From JAMWDF01 sp964645405 (GTDB taxonomy: Bacteria > Ratteibacteria > UBA8468 > B48-G9 > DSTR01): 64,000 bases of DNA. The position numbers were made by a program, and so were the translations under genes. How positions within the stretch are numbered: position 1 is the first letter of the stretch; the number at the start of each line of letters is the position of its first letter. Of the stretch, positions 25,236 to 33,140 are shown piece by piece. Under the pieces are notes generated by a model that ran no database searches, was not told where the DNA came from, and was given only the letters and a program-made list of their open reading frames with translations. The stretch covers positions 1 through 64,000 of the forward strand of contig CAZYCA010000031.1 of NCBI GenBank assembly GCA_964645405.1, in the 5' to 3' direction.

Positions 25236-26513
25236 ATGAAGATTGAAAAAATCACCGCCCGTCAGATTCTTGATTCCCGCGGCAACCCCACTGTGGAAGT
25301 TGATGTACTTCTGGAAAATGGCATCCTGGGCAGAGCAGCTGTGCCCTCAGGTGCGTCCACTGGAGAAAGGGAGGCACTGGAGTTACGAGATGGAGGAAAG
25401 GAGTTTCTGGGAAAGGGTGTGAGTAAGGCATTAGCCAATGTGGAAAATGTGATAGGACCAAAACTGAAAGGCCAGGTTGTTTTTCGTCAGCGAGAAATTG
25501 ACCGGTTGATGATAGAACTGGACGGTACGGAGAATAAGTCTACCCTGGGTGCGAATGCAATTTTAGGAGTAAGCCTGGCATGTGCGCGGGCAGCAGCTGC
25601 TGCTTTAAGACTTCCCCTTTATCAATACCTGGGTGGCAAACTGGGACATTTACTGCCTGTTCCCTTATGCAATGTAATTAACGGTGGTATGCATGCTGAC
25701 AATAACCTGGACATTCAGGAATTTATGATTGCACCGATAGGAGCAAAAAGTTTCCACCAGGCTTACCAGATGGTGGCAGAAGTGTTTCAGCATCTTAAAA
25801 AGATTCTGGACAAAAAAAATTTCACCACTTCAGTGGGTGATGAGGGAGGATTTGCACCAGAGCTGAAGGACAATGAAGAAGCCCTGGTTTTGATAACAGA
25901 GGCTGTGGCTGCTGCCGGGTACAAACCCGGGAAAGAGATTTATCTGGCTATTGACACTGCTGCTTCTTCACTATACAAAAAGGGGAGGTACCAGTTTGAA
26001 GGGAAAGAGCAAGATGCAAACTTCCTGATAGACTATTACGAGCGCATTGTTACAAATTACCCTGTGTTTTCCATTGAAGACGGACTGGCAGAACAGGACT
26101 GGGACGGCTGGGAAAAACTGACAGTGCGGCTGGGTAAAAAGGTACAGCTGATAGGTGATGACATTTTTGTCACCAATCCGTCTATCCTTGTGCAGGGTAT
26201 CCAGCGGGGTGTTGCCAATGCTATTTTAGTTAAAGTAAACCAGATTGGTTCCCTGAGTGAAACTCTTGATACTGTGGAACTGGCACAAAGGTCCGGCTAT
26301 AAGGTAGTTATCTCGCACCGGAGTGGCGAAACAGAAGATAGCTTTATTGCGGACTTAGCTGTTGCCACAAGAGCCGGCCAGATTAAATCAGGATCCCTCA
26401 GCCGTTCAGAACGTCTCTGTAAGTATAATCAACTGCTCAGGATTGAAGAAGAGCTGGGATTATCTGCTGAGTACGCAGGCTGTTATTTAGCAGAACAGAT
26501 TAAGAGGAAATGA
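25236..26513 (+). CDS. eno: Enolase
   Basis: Enolase converts 2-phosphoglycerate and phosphoenolpyruvate in glycolysis and gluconeogenesis. The start at ATG 25236 follows AAAGGAG and gives 425 residues. Motifs: ARQILDSRGNPTVEVDV near the start, GASTGEREALELRDG, the metal-binding DEGGFAPEL, SIEDGLAEQDW, LIGDDIFVTN and the catalytic lysine and histidine region KVNQIGSLSET..VVISHRSGETED, read in parts. An in-frame extension back to 25050 crosses the promoter and is rejected. Its stop overlaps the ftsB ATG. Confidence 0.98.
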   Translation: MKIEKITARQILDSRGNPTVEVDVLLENGILGRAAVPSGASTGEREALELRDGGKEFLGKGVSKALANVENVIGPKLKGQVVFRQREIDRLMIELDGTENKSTLGANAILGVSLACARAAAAALRLPLYQYLGGKLGHLLPVPLCNVINGGMHADNNLDIQEFMIAPIGAKSFHQAYQMVAEVFQHLKKILDKKNFTTSVGDEGGFAPELKDNEEALVLITEAVAAAGYKPGKEIYLAIDTAASSLYKKGRYQFEGKEQDANFLIDYYERIVTNYPVFSIEDGLAEQDWDGWEKLTVRLGKKVQLIGDDIFVTNPSILVQGIQRGVANAILVKVNQIGSLSETLDTVELAQRSGYKVVISHRSGETEDSFIADLAVATRAGQIKSGSLSRSERLCKYNQLLRIEEELGLSAEYAGCYLAEQIKRK

Positions 26514-26806
26514 AAAAAAGGAAGAAGTATTTAGGATTTAAATACCTCGTTTTGTTCGGAATTTTTTTGATAGTTTCCAGTCCCCGTATTGGTAGCCTCA
26601 TCCGTCATCGCCGGATACTGAACTTTTACCTTTCTGAAGTGAGAAGAATGGAAAAGGAAAACGAGAAGCTTAAGGATTACCTTGAGCATCTCAAAAATGA
26701 CCCTTTCTATGTAGAGAAAATTCTGAGGGAGAAGTATAACTACATGCAACCTGGAGAAGTGGGAATTATTTTTGAAGAAGGAGAACAAAGCAATGTTCCC
26801 CATTAA
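26510..26806 (+). CDS. ftsB: Septum formation initiator, FtsB/DivIC family
   Basis: FtsB is a small bitopic cell-division protein that bridges FtsL and FtsQ at the septum. The 98-residue product has a positively charged start, one membrane segment at about residues 11-25 (VLFGIFLIVSSPRIG), a coiled coil at about 33-62, and the conserved C-terminal pattern LKNDPFYVEKILREKYNYMQPGE, read in parts. The eno-ftsB order is widespread in bacteria. It overlaps serS by 14 bases. Confidence 0.93.
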   Translation: MKKRKKYLGFKYLVLFGIFLIVSSPRIGSLIRHRRILNFYLSEVRRMEKENEKLKDYLEHLKNDPFYVEKILREKYNYMQPGEVGIIFEEGEQSNVPH

Positions 26807-28058
26807 GTTTATTCGTGAAAATATGTTTGTTTTGCAACAGGCAGCCAGCGTAAAAAACGAAAAGGTTGACTGGAGCAGGTTTGAGGAGCTGGAGAGACAG
26901 CGCCGGGATTATCTAACAAAGCTGGAAGAGAAAAGACGAACTCAAAAACAACTGGGGGAAAGGGTTGCTGCCTGTAAAACTGCAGGTGGTGATTGTCAGG
27001 GTCTTCTGCAGCAGGCGAAGGTTCTTTCCGGGGAGATTACCCTGCTGGAAGAAAAACTCGGCACAGTGGAAGAAGAACTTACCAGTTTAGCGGCTCGTAT
27101 ACCAAACATTCCCCATCCCGGTGTTCCGGTAGGTCGGGATGCTTCAGCTAACCAGGTGGTACGTAGCTGGGGAAAAGTTTTTCCCAGAAATTTCTCTGTT
27201 TTACCTCACTGGGAAATCGGGGAAAAATTGCAGATACTGGATTTACCCCGGGGAGCCAAGGTAGCTGGTAGTTCCTTTCCTGCCTTCCGGGGACAGGGAG
27301 CAAGGCTGGTCCGGGCTCTCATTAACTTTATGGTTGACCTGCATACCAGAGCTGGCTTTCAGGAAGTCTGGGTCCCGGCTCTGGTAAACCGCGAAAGCAT
27401 GTTCGGGACAGGCCAGCTACCAAAACTGGAAGAGGATATGTATCGCCTGAAAGATGATGACTTATTTCTAATACCAACAGCTGAAGTTCCGGTGACTAAT
27501 CTCCACCGCAACGAAATCATTCCCGAAGAACAATTACCTGTTTATTATGTCGCTTATACTCCCTGTTTTCGGAGAGAAGCAGGTGCTTATGGAAGAGATA
27601 CCAGAGGGTTGATCAGGGTGCATCAGTTTGACAAGGTAGAACTGGTTAAGCTGGTGAAACCAGATTCTTCTTATGAGGAGCTGGAAAGTTTGGTGGTAGA
27701 GGCGGAGAAGGTTCTTCAATCTCTGGAACTTCCCTACCGGGTAGTCCTTTTATGTACAGGAGAACTGAGTTTTGCTGCCAGCAAATGTTATGACATAGAG
27801 GTCTGGGCTCCAGGAATAGAGCGGTGGCTGGAGGTTTCTTCCTGTTCTAATTTTGAAGCCTTTCAGGCCAGAAGAGCCTGTATCAGATACCGCACCAGTA
27901 AAGGAACTCTGGATTATGTCCACACTCTGAATGGTTCAGGTATTGCGCTGCCCCGTACCCTAATCGCTCTTCTGGAACATCACCAGCAACCAGATGGTTC
28001 CATTGTCATTCCTGCAGCCCTGAGGCCTTATCTTGATGGTCAGGAGAAAATAGCATGA
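26793..28058 (+). CDS. serS: Seryl-tRNA synthetase
   Basis: SerRS charges tRNA-Ser. The start at ATG 26793 follows AAGGAG and gives 421 residues beginning MFPIKFIRENMF; an earlier ATG at 26772 lies further into ftsB. The N-terminal coiled-coil arm spans about residues 30-100. Class II motif 2 is FRREAGAYGRDTRGLIRVHQFDKVE and motif 3 is NGSGIALPRTLIALLEHHQ, read in parts; TAEVPVTNLHRNEII also fits. No unusual features. Confidence 0.98.
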   Translation: MFPIKFIRENMFVLQQAASVKNEKVDWSRFEELERQRRDYLTKLEEKRRTQKQLGERVAACKTAGGDCQGLLQQAKVLSGEITLLEEKLGTVEEELTSLAARIPNIPHPGVPVGRDASANQVVRSWGKVFPRNFSVLPHWEIGEKLQILDLPRGAKVAGSSFPAFRGQGARLVRALINFMVDLHTRAGFQEVWVPALVNRESMFGTGQLPKLEEDMYRLKDDDLFLIPTAEVPVTNLHRNEIIPEEQLPVYYVAYTPCFRREAGAYGRDTRGLIRVHQFDKVELVKLVKPDSSYEELESLVVEAEKVLQSLELPYRVVLLCTGELSFAASKCYDIEVWAPGIERWLEVSSCSNFEAFQARRACIRYRTSKGTLDYVHTLNGSGIALPRTLIALLEHHQQPDGSIVIPAALRPYLDGQEKIA

Positions 28059-28067
28059 GAGGGTGAA

Positions 28068-28994
28068 ATGTCCAGAAAAATTAGTATCGCTTCTATTTCC
28101 ATGGCTTATGAGTTAAGAAAACCGCGCTGCCGGAAAGATAATTATCTTTACGTGGAAAAGTGTTTCCAGGAGATGAAATCCATAAGACCGGATATAGTGG
28201 CGCTACCGGAAGTCTTTGCCCTGGTCGGTCTGGAAGGCGAGAAAAAAAGTCATCCGCAGGACTTAGAATTTTTGCGGCAGATGGCAAAAAAATACCGCAC
28301 CTGGGTTATAGGTTCGCTTTACCGGAAGCTTAACAGTCACTATTATAACTCTGCACTGATTATCAACCGTGACGGACAGGTCCTGGCTACCTATGACAAG
28401 ATTCACCCAACAGAGACAGAGATTAAGGAAGGGGTAATTCCAGGAGATTGCCTGCAGAAGCCGATAAAAACTTCCTGGGCAATGGTCGGAGTACAAATCT
28501 GTTTTGATGCTAACTGGCAGGAAGACTGGACCCGTCTGACAGAAGAAGGAGCAGAAATAATTTTTTTCCTTTCCGCTTTTCCGGGTGGTAGCCTTCTCAC
28601 TTCCCTAGCTACCCTGAATCATGTTTTCATTGTTCCCTCAACCTGGAGTCTTGACTCTGGCATAATTGATAATACGGGTCGTTTTCTGGTCAAGACTGAC
28701 CGGTTCCAGTGGTGGGTCTGTGCTACCATTGACCTGGACAGAACCGTTTATCACTGGGACTATCAAGGTCATGTTCTCTCAGAGATTAGAAAGCAGTATG
28801 GAAGAAAAATCACAATTGAAACCTTTGGCCCGGAAGGCTGGTTCGTGCTGACACCGCAGTCTGAAGAAGTGGAAATCAGTGAAGTGGAAAAACGTTTCTC
28901 TCTGGTTCGTTATAGGAAATACATCCAGCGGGCTGAAGCCTGTCAGAATCTTGCCAGAAAAAAACACCGCAATGAAAAGCCAGGAAAAAAATAA
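28068..28994 (+). CDS. Carbon-nitrogen hydrolase (nitrilase superfamily)
   Basis: The 308-residue protein has the Glu-Lys-Cys catalytic triad of the nitrilase superfamily: E48 in ALPEVFAL, K111 in YDKIHPTE, and C145 in VQICFD. Such enzymes hydrolyse amides, ureido compounds or nitriles. The substrate is unclear; the following gene encodes an M20 amidohydrolase, so the two may act successively on an amide or N-acyl compound. A charged C-terminal extension after about residue 265 is not part of the domain. It overlaps the next gene by 23 bases. Confidence 0.88.
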   Translation: MSRKISIASISMAYELRKPRCRKDNYLYVEKCFQEMKSIRPDIVALPEVFALVGLEGEKKSHPQDLEFLRQMAKKYRTWVIGSLYRKLNSHYYNSALIINRDGQVLATYDKIHPTETEIKEGVIPGDCLQKPIKTSWAMVGVQICFDANWQEDWTRLTEEGAEIIFFLSAFPGGSLLTSLATLNHVFIVPSTWSLDSGIIDNTGRFLVKTDRFQWWVCATIDLDRTVYHWDYQGHVLSEIRKQYGRKITIETFGPEGWFVLTPQSEEVEISEVEKRFSLVRYRKYIQRAEACQNLARKKHRNEKPGKK

Positions 28995-30174
28995 GGTTTT
29001 TGACGAAATCAGAAAAAAAGTTCAACAGCTGACTCCTGATGTTATTAAGTGGCGTCGCTGGTTTCATCAGCACCCGGAACTTGCTTTTGAGGAAAAGCTC
29101 ACTTCTCAAAGAATTCAGCAGATTTTAAAGGAAAAAAATATTCCCTTCCATTTATGCGGGAAAACAGGACTGGTAGCCTATCTTCGAGGTGACAAACCAG
29201 GTGCCTGTTTAGGATTACGCGCGGACATGGATGCGTTACCAATTTCTGAAGAAACAAACCTTCCTTTTGCCTCCGTTTATCCTGGCAGGATGCATGCCTG
29301 CGGTCATGATGCACATATGGCTACTGCTTTAGGTGTGGTGGCTGTTTTAGTTCATTACCGCAAATTTTTACCTGGCACCATTAAATTCATCTTTCAGCCA
29401 GCCGAGGAGAAACCACCTGGTGGAGCCAGAGAAATTCTTACTTCCGGGCTCATAGACGAGATAAAGGGTCTGATAGGTTTCCACTATTTTTCTAATTTAC
29501 CAAAAGGGAAATACTGGATAGGTGAAGGAAGTATCCTGGCTGCCACTGACCAGTTCTCCATCAGAGTTTCCGGGCGTGGAGGCCATGCTTCTGCCCCTCA
29601 CTTAACTTCTGACCCTATTGTTGCCGCCAGTTTCATTATCAATCAAACTCAGACGATAGTGAGCCGCCGCGTTGACCCGTTGCAGAGTGCGGTTGTTTCT
29701 TTTGGCAGTATCCATGGCGGTGATGCCTTCAATATTATTCCCTCCTCAGTACATCTCCAAGGAACCGTAAGGACACTGGAAGAAGAAACGAGAAAACTGG
29801 TGGTCACAGCCCTAAGAAAAATATGTCGTAGTGTACAGTGTTTTGACTGTCGGGCGAAACTTGATTTTCAAAGCTATTGTCCGGCAACAAAGAATGATGT
29901 AGTTCTGGCAAAGAAGGTAAAACTTCTTTCTGAAAAAATTCTCAAGAAAAATGCTCTGGTTCAGTATCATCCCCTAATGGGCGGTGAAGATTTTGCTTTT
30001 TACAGCCAGAAGATTCCTTCCTGCTATGTTTTTGCTGGTATTGGGCGGCATTGCGGTAACAACCACAGCAGTACCTTTAATCTGGATGAATCTGTGCTGC
30101 CTGGTACAACCTGCTACCTGTCCTGTCTTCTCTGGCAACTGGCCATGGAAACATCACAAATGGGCTCGCGTTAA
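28972..30174 (+). CDS. M20D-family amidohydrolase
   Basis: The start at ATG 28972 (MKSQEKNKVFDEIRKKV) gives 400 residues; an earlier ATG at 28879 is inside the preceding gene. It resembles the IAA-amino-acid hydrolase, N-acyl-L-amino-acid amidohydrolase and hippurate hydrolase group: WRRWFHQHPELAFEE near residue 24, LRADMDALPISEET, the metal site MHACGHDAHMATALG, FQPAEEKPPGGA and MGGEDFAFYSQKIPS, read in parts. It probably hydrolyses N-acyl or N-carbamoyl amino acids in the cytoplasm. It ends opposite the tRNA genes. Confidence 0.92.
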   Translation: MKSQEKNKVFDEIRKKVQQLTPDVIKWRRWFHQHPELAFEEKLTSQRIQQILKEKNIPFHLCGKTGLVAYLRGDKPGACLGLRADMDALPISEETNLPFASVYPGRMHACGHDAHMATALGVVAVLVHYRKFLPGTIKFIFQPAEEKPPGGAREILTSGLIDEIKGLIGFHYFSNLPKGKYWIGEGSILAATDQFSIRVSGRGGHASAPHLTSDPIVAASFIINQTQTIVSRRVDPLQSAVVSFGSIHGGDAFNIIPSSVHLQGTVRTLEEETRKLVVTALRKICRSVQCFDCRAKLDFQSYCPATKNDVVLAKKVKLLSEKILKKNALVQYHPLMGGEDFAFYSQKIPSCYVFAGIGRHCGNNHSSTFNLDESVLPGTTCYLSCLLWQLAMETSQMGSR

Positions 30175-30247
30175 TGTAAAGCTTCTGCCAGCTACAGGAA
30201 TCTACCCTTTGCCAATGAAAAGCTAAAAGCTATTTGAAAAGTTGAAG

Positions 30248-30323
30248 TCGGGGGGGAGGGATTTGAACCCTCGGCCTCATGGTCCCGAACCATGCGCGCT
30301 TAACCAGGCTGCGCTACCCCCCG
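30248..30323 (-). tRNA. tRNA-Pro (CGG)
   Basis: The gene runs right to left from 30323. The acceptor strands CGGGGGG and CCCCCCG pair fully, the T arm is GAGGG-TTCAAAT-CCCTC, and the anticodon loop TTCGGGA gives anticodon CGG for codon CCG. The C1-G72 end pair is typical of bacterial tRNA-Pro. The discriminator is A and CCA is not encoded. It follows tRNA-Arg with a 12-base gap. Confidence 0.95.
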
Positions 30324-30335
30324 CCAAAAGACAGG

Positions 30336-30409
30336 TGCGCCCAGCCTGACTTGAACAGGCAAGCTTCGGGTCCGCAACCCGACGTTCTATCCAGTTGAAC
30401 TATGGGCGC
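30336..30409 (-). tRNA. tRNA-Arg (GCG)
   Basis: The gene runs right to left from 30409. Acceptor strands GCGCCCA and TGGGCGC pair; the T arm is GCCTG-TTCAAGT-CAGGC; the anticodon stem TCGGG/CCCGA encloses TTGCGGA, giving anticodon GCG for arginine codons CGC and CGU. The D loop CTGGAT carries A20, an arginine identity element. The discriminator is A and CCA is not encoded. The gene overlaps the end of the fumarase beta gene by 23 bases. Most bacteria use ACG (inosine) here, so GCG is unusual. Confidence 0.93.
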
Positions 30410-30974
30410 CTTTTCTATTATACTCTTTTTCCCTTTCCTCGTAGAAGTCCCTGCCAGCAGAATTAATCGCTACTACTGCTGGAAATCTGCGTACCTTCAG
30501 CCGATAGACAGCTTCAGGGCCAAGGTCAGGATAAGCTATCAGAACACAGTCCGTGACAAACCTGTGCAGAAAAGCACCGCACCCACCATAGGTTACCAGA
30601 TAAAGGGCTTGATATTTCCGGCAGGCCCGGGCAATAGCCGGGGCACGTCTCCCTTTACCCATAGTGGCCCTGAGTCCATTAGCCAGGAGTTCCACAGTCA
30701 TGGTGTCCATCCGGCTGCTGGTAGTGGGACCGCAGGAACCTATGACCATCCCGGGTGGACTGGGTGATGGTCCCATATAGAAAATTAGAGCGTTTTTCAA
30801 GGGAAAGGGAAGTGGTTTTCCCTGATGAATGGTTTCTATCATTCTTTTATGAGCGGTATCTCTGGCAACATAAATCTCTCCGTTGATTTCCACCTGGTCC
30901 CCGACTTGCAAAGCAGTAAACTGCTCTGGGCCAGAAGGGAAGTTAAGAATGTAGCAATTTTTTTTCTTCCCCAT
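30387..30974 (-). CDS. fumB: Class I fumarate hydratase, beta subunit
   Basis: This subunit pairs with the alpha subunit encoded just upstream to convert fumarate and malate; class I iron-sulfur fumarases and tartrate dehydratases share this fold. The 195-residue sequence shows LQVGDQVEINGEIYVARDTAHKRM, then GPSPSPPGMVIGSCGPTTSSRMD and LRATMGKG, read in parts, typical of the beta part. The stop TAG lies within the D-loop of the tRNA-Arg gene, so the final codons KGAHSSTG are shared with the tRNA 5' end. L(+)-tartrate dehydratase is a possible alternative. Confidence 0.85.
   Translation of the reverse strand: MGKKKNCYILNFPSGPEQFTALQVGDQVEINGEIYVARDTAHKRMIETIHQGKPLPFPLKNALIFYMGPSPSPPGMVIGSCGPTTSSRMDTMTVELLANGLRATMGKGRRAPAIARACRKYQALYLVTYGGCGAFLHRFVTDCVLIAYPDLGPEAVYRLKVRRFPAVVAINSAGRDFYEEREKEYNRKGAHSSTG
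30417..30422 (-). promoter_or_regulatory. Possible tRNA-Arg promoter -10 inside the fumarase gene
   Basis: On the minus strand this is TATAAT, seven bases upstream of the mature 5' end of tRNA-Arg and within the last codons of the fumarase beta gene. No clear -35 lies at 17-18 bases (TTCTAC is the best). The match may be chance, but position and consensus suggest a tRNA promoter. Confidence 0.4.
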
Positions 30975-30998
30975 TGATTTTCCTTCAGCTCTAATCTT

Positions 30999-31847
30999 TT
31001 ATAAGACCAGGTGTCCAACCCGGTGCGCCCAGCAGGAGAAAGATACTGCTACTGGCAGACCTGCCAGGTGTGTGGGAGCACTTTTAATATGTATCGCAAG
31101 TACGGTATGCCTCCCTCCAAAACCACCGGCACCGATACCTAACTGGTTAATTTTCCTTTTTAACCTCTGTTCTCTGGTGGAAAAAAATGACCGCGCCGGG
31201 GACACATTATCTATTTCCGCTAACGCTATCTTTGCCAGAAGGCATGCTTTTTCCGCAGTACCACCTATTCCTATGCCCAGAAATAGAGGCGGACAGGAAT
31301 TGATGGCAGATTTTTTGACACTCTGGATGACAAAATCTTCTATTCCTGACCAGCCTGCTGCTGGCGGCAACATTGCAAGAGAAGAAGCATTTTCTGAACC
31401 AAAGCCTTTAGCCATCACTGTTAACCTTAGCTGGTCCCCCGGGGTCAAAAAAAAGTGGACTACGGAAGGAGTATTGTCCCCGGTATTGGCACGTGTTAAC
31501 GGGTCTACTACGGAAGGACGAAGCCATCCGTCCCTGGTGGCCTTTCGTATCGCGTTTTGAATTGCTTCTTCCAGGTCTTCTGGACCATCAGAAATAAAAT
31601 GAACCTTATCTCCACAGTGAAGAAAAATGATAAACAGCCCTGTGTCCTGGCAGATTGGTAGTTTTAACCTTTCTGCTGCTTCTAAGTTTCTTCTGATTGC
31701 CTCCAGGTAACTCCGTGCCAGGGGAACCTTTTCCTTACAACAGGCTTCCAGCAGGCTTTTTTTCACCCTGCCAGGCAGACGACGGTTAATTGCTACCGCC
31801 AGATTTGCGACCTGTGTTTCCACAAGTTTTAAAGATATTTTTCTCAT
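30999..31847 (-). CDS. fumA: Class I fumarate hydratase, alpha subunit
   Basis: This subunit carries the [4Fe-4S] cluster of class I fumarase. The start at ATG 31847 gives 282 residues (MRKISLKLVETQVAN). The likely cluster cysteines are in ICQDTGLF, SCPPLFLGIGIGGTAEKA and SCWAHR, the three positions usual in the alpha part of this family. NTGDNTPSVVHF and MAKGFGSENASSLAML are also conserved. It overlaps the end of recO by 62 bases. Tartrate dehydratase cannot be excluded. Confidence 0.87.
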   Translation of the reverse strand: MRKISLKLVETQVANLAVAINRRLPGRVKKSLLEACCKEKVPLARSYLEAIRRNLEAAERLKLPICQDTGLFIIFLHCGDKVHFISDGPEDLEEAIQNAIRKATRDGWLRPSVVDPLTRANTGDNTPSVVHFFLTPGDQLRLTVMAKGFGSENASSLAMLPPAAGWSGIEDFVIQSVKKSAINSCPPLFLGIGIGGTAEKACLLAKIALAEIDNVSPARSFFSTREQRLKRKINQLGIGAGGFGGRHTVLAIHIKSAPTHLAGLPVAVSFSCWAHRVGHLVL

Positions 31848-32571
31848 CCTGCCACCAGATATAACCGGGATCGGAGTGGTAATGAAGAACAAGATTGAGT
31901 ACGAAGTTAACATTTTCCAGGATCTGGGCTGGAACCATCTTTATCACAGTAATATGTTTAGCAGAGATTCTTTCCATGGACCTCATCACTCTGAGCATGG
32001 CTGGAGAAATCCGCATTGCTGAAGAATCAGACAGACCGCACCTGGGGCAAACGATTCCTCCCAGCCGCGTGCTGATGTAAAAAGAGCCCTTGTTTTTCCT
32101 GCAGAAAAGACAACGGTCAAGCTCCAGTCCATAGCCGAGAAGCACAACCATTTTCATTTTGAACCAGAGATAAACGACTGCCGGGAACGCTCCCTGTTTA
32201 ATAGCCTTCCCGCTCTCAAGAAGCAGGCGCAAAATTTCTTCATTCCTTTCCTGTTCCGGAAGAAAAAGATTGACCATTCTTAACATGCGCTGCCAGATAC
32301 CGGAGGATTTTACTTCTTCCATCTGAAACGACTGAATTAACTGCGGTGCATGCAGCAACATAAGGTTGCTGTTTCTCCGGGGGTAAACACACAAAAAGAT
32401 ATAAGAGCCGGGGTTAAAACATAGTGGTGATACCCGACTCCGGGAGTTTCTTACTCCTTTCAGTACGCCGCGGACCTTCCCCAATTTAAGAGTAAGAAGG
32501 TCCAGCAGAACACTGGTTTCCCGAAAATCAATCCTTTTTAATACAAGTGCTTGCGTACCTATGGCTGCCAT
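31786..32571 (-). CDS. recO: DNA repair protein RecO
   Basis: RecO loads RecA on SSB-coated DNA with RecR. The 261-residue protein has the N-terminal OB fold (ALVLKRIDFRETSVLLDLLTLKLGKVRGVLKG in parts) and a C-terminal helical part containing the zinc finger C-x2-C (CLFC) and C-x2-C (CPRC) near residues 158 and 177. The low conservation is usual for RecO. Its start lies within the DUF502 gene by 13 bases and its end overlaps fumA. Confidence 0.9.
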   Translation of the reverse strand: MAAIGTQALVLKRIDFRETSVLLDLLTLKLGKVRGVLKGVRNSRSRVSPLCFNPGSYIFLCVYPRRNSNLMLLHAPQLIQSFQMEEVKSSGIWQRMLRMVNLFLPEQERNEEILRLLLESGKAIKQGAFPAVVYLWFKMKMVVLLGYGLELDRCLFCRKNKGSFYISTRLGGIVCPRCGLSDSSAMRISPAMLRVMRSMERISAKHITVIKMVPAQILENVNFVLNLVLHYHSDPGYIWWQDEKNIFKTCGNTGRKSGGSN

Positions 32572-33140
32572 TGTTCAGGTTTGACCAGACCCATGGAAAC
32601 AACCAGGCTGAATCCTTGTTCAACAGTCAGCGACAATTCTTGAATGTTCTCCTCCGTCGTAAGTAAATAGAATCCGGTTGTGGGATTCGGCACTGTCGGA
32701 ATAAGCAGACTCACCCATTTTTTCCCTTCCTGGTCCTGCCATTGTGCGGTGACAAAACCAATCATATACCCGAGTCCGAAGGCTTTGACCTTGACAACAC
32801 TTTTGAAACTCCGGCTTTCCGGCCTGGAGACTGCCATGACAATAGTGCGCGAAAAAGAATAAATTTTGTTTACCAGGGGGACTGATTCCATAATTCTTTC
32901 AATGCCTCTGAGAATTGTTTTCCCCATTATATTATGAGCAAGAAAACCCAATAAAAGAATCAGCATCACCAGGCACAAAAATCCCAGACCTGGCAGGTAA
33001 ACGTTTGGTAAAAACCGTCTTAGCCAGCTTCCTAACAGGTTTTCAAGAAAAATTACTGCCCGTACCAAAATCCAGATAGAAAAACTTACCGGTATGATAA
33101 AAAGAAGGCCTGACCAGAAATATTTTTTCAGATTTTCCAT
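32559..33140 (-). CDS. DUF502 family inner-membrane protein
   Basis: The 193-residue protein has two strong membrane helices (about residues 9-30 and 48-72) and then a soluble domain with IYSFSRTIVMAVSRPESRSFKSVVKVKAFGLGYMIGFVTA and VSLLIPTVPNPTTGFYLL, read in parts. These match the DUF502 family, whose role is unknown. It is embedded between the lipid-kinase gene and recO in a compact minus-strand operon. Confidence 0.88.
   Translation of the reverse strand: MENLKKYFWSGLLFIIPVSFSIWILVRAVIFLENLLGSWLRRFLPNVYLPGLGFLCLVMLILLLGFLAHNIMGKTILRGIERIMESVPLVNKIYSFSRTIVMAVSRPESRSFKSVVKVKAFGLGYMIGFVTAQWQDQEGKKWVSLLIPTVPNPTTGFYLLTTEENIQELSLTVEQGFSLVVSMGLVKPEQWQP

Noticed and set aside
30175..30247. A terminator after the M20 gene or after tRNA-Pro
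   Set aside because: Only a four-base palindrome and short A/T runs are present, with no stem long enough.
30402..30767. A 121-residue plus-strand frame opposite the fumarase beta gene
   Set aside because: It overlaps tRNA-Arg and the opposite strand of a conserved enzyme gene, with no recognisable features.
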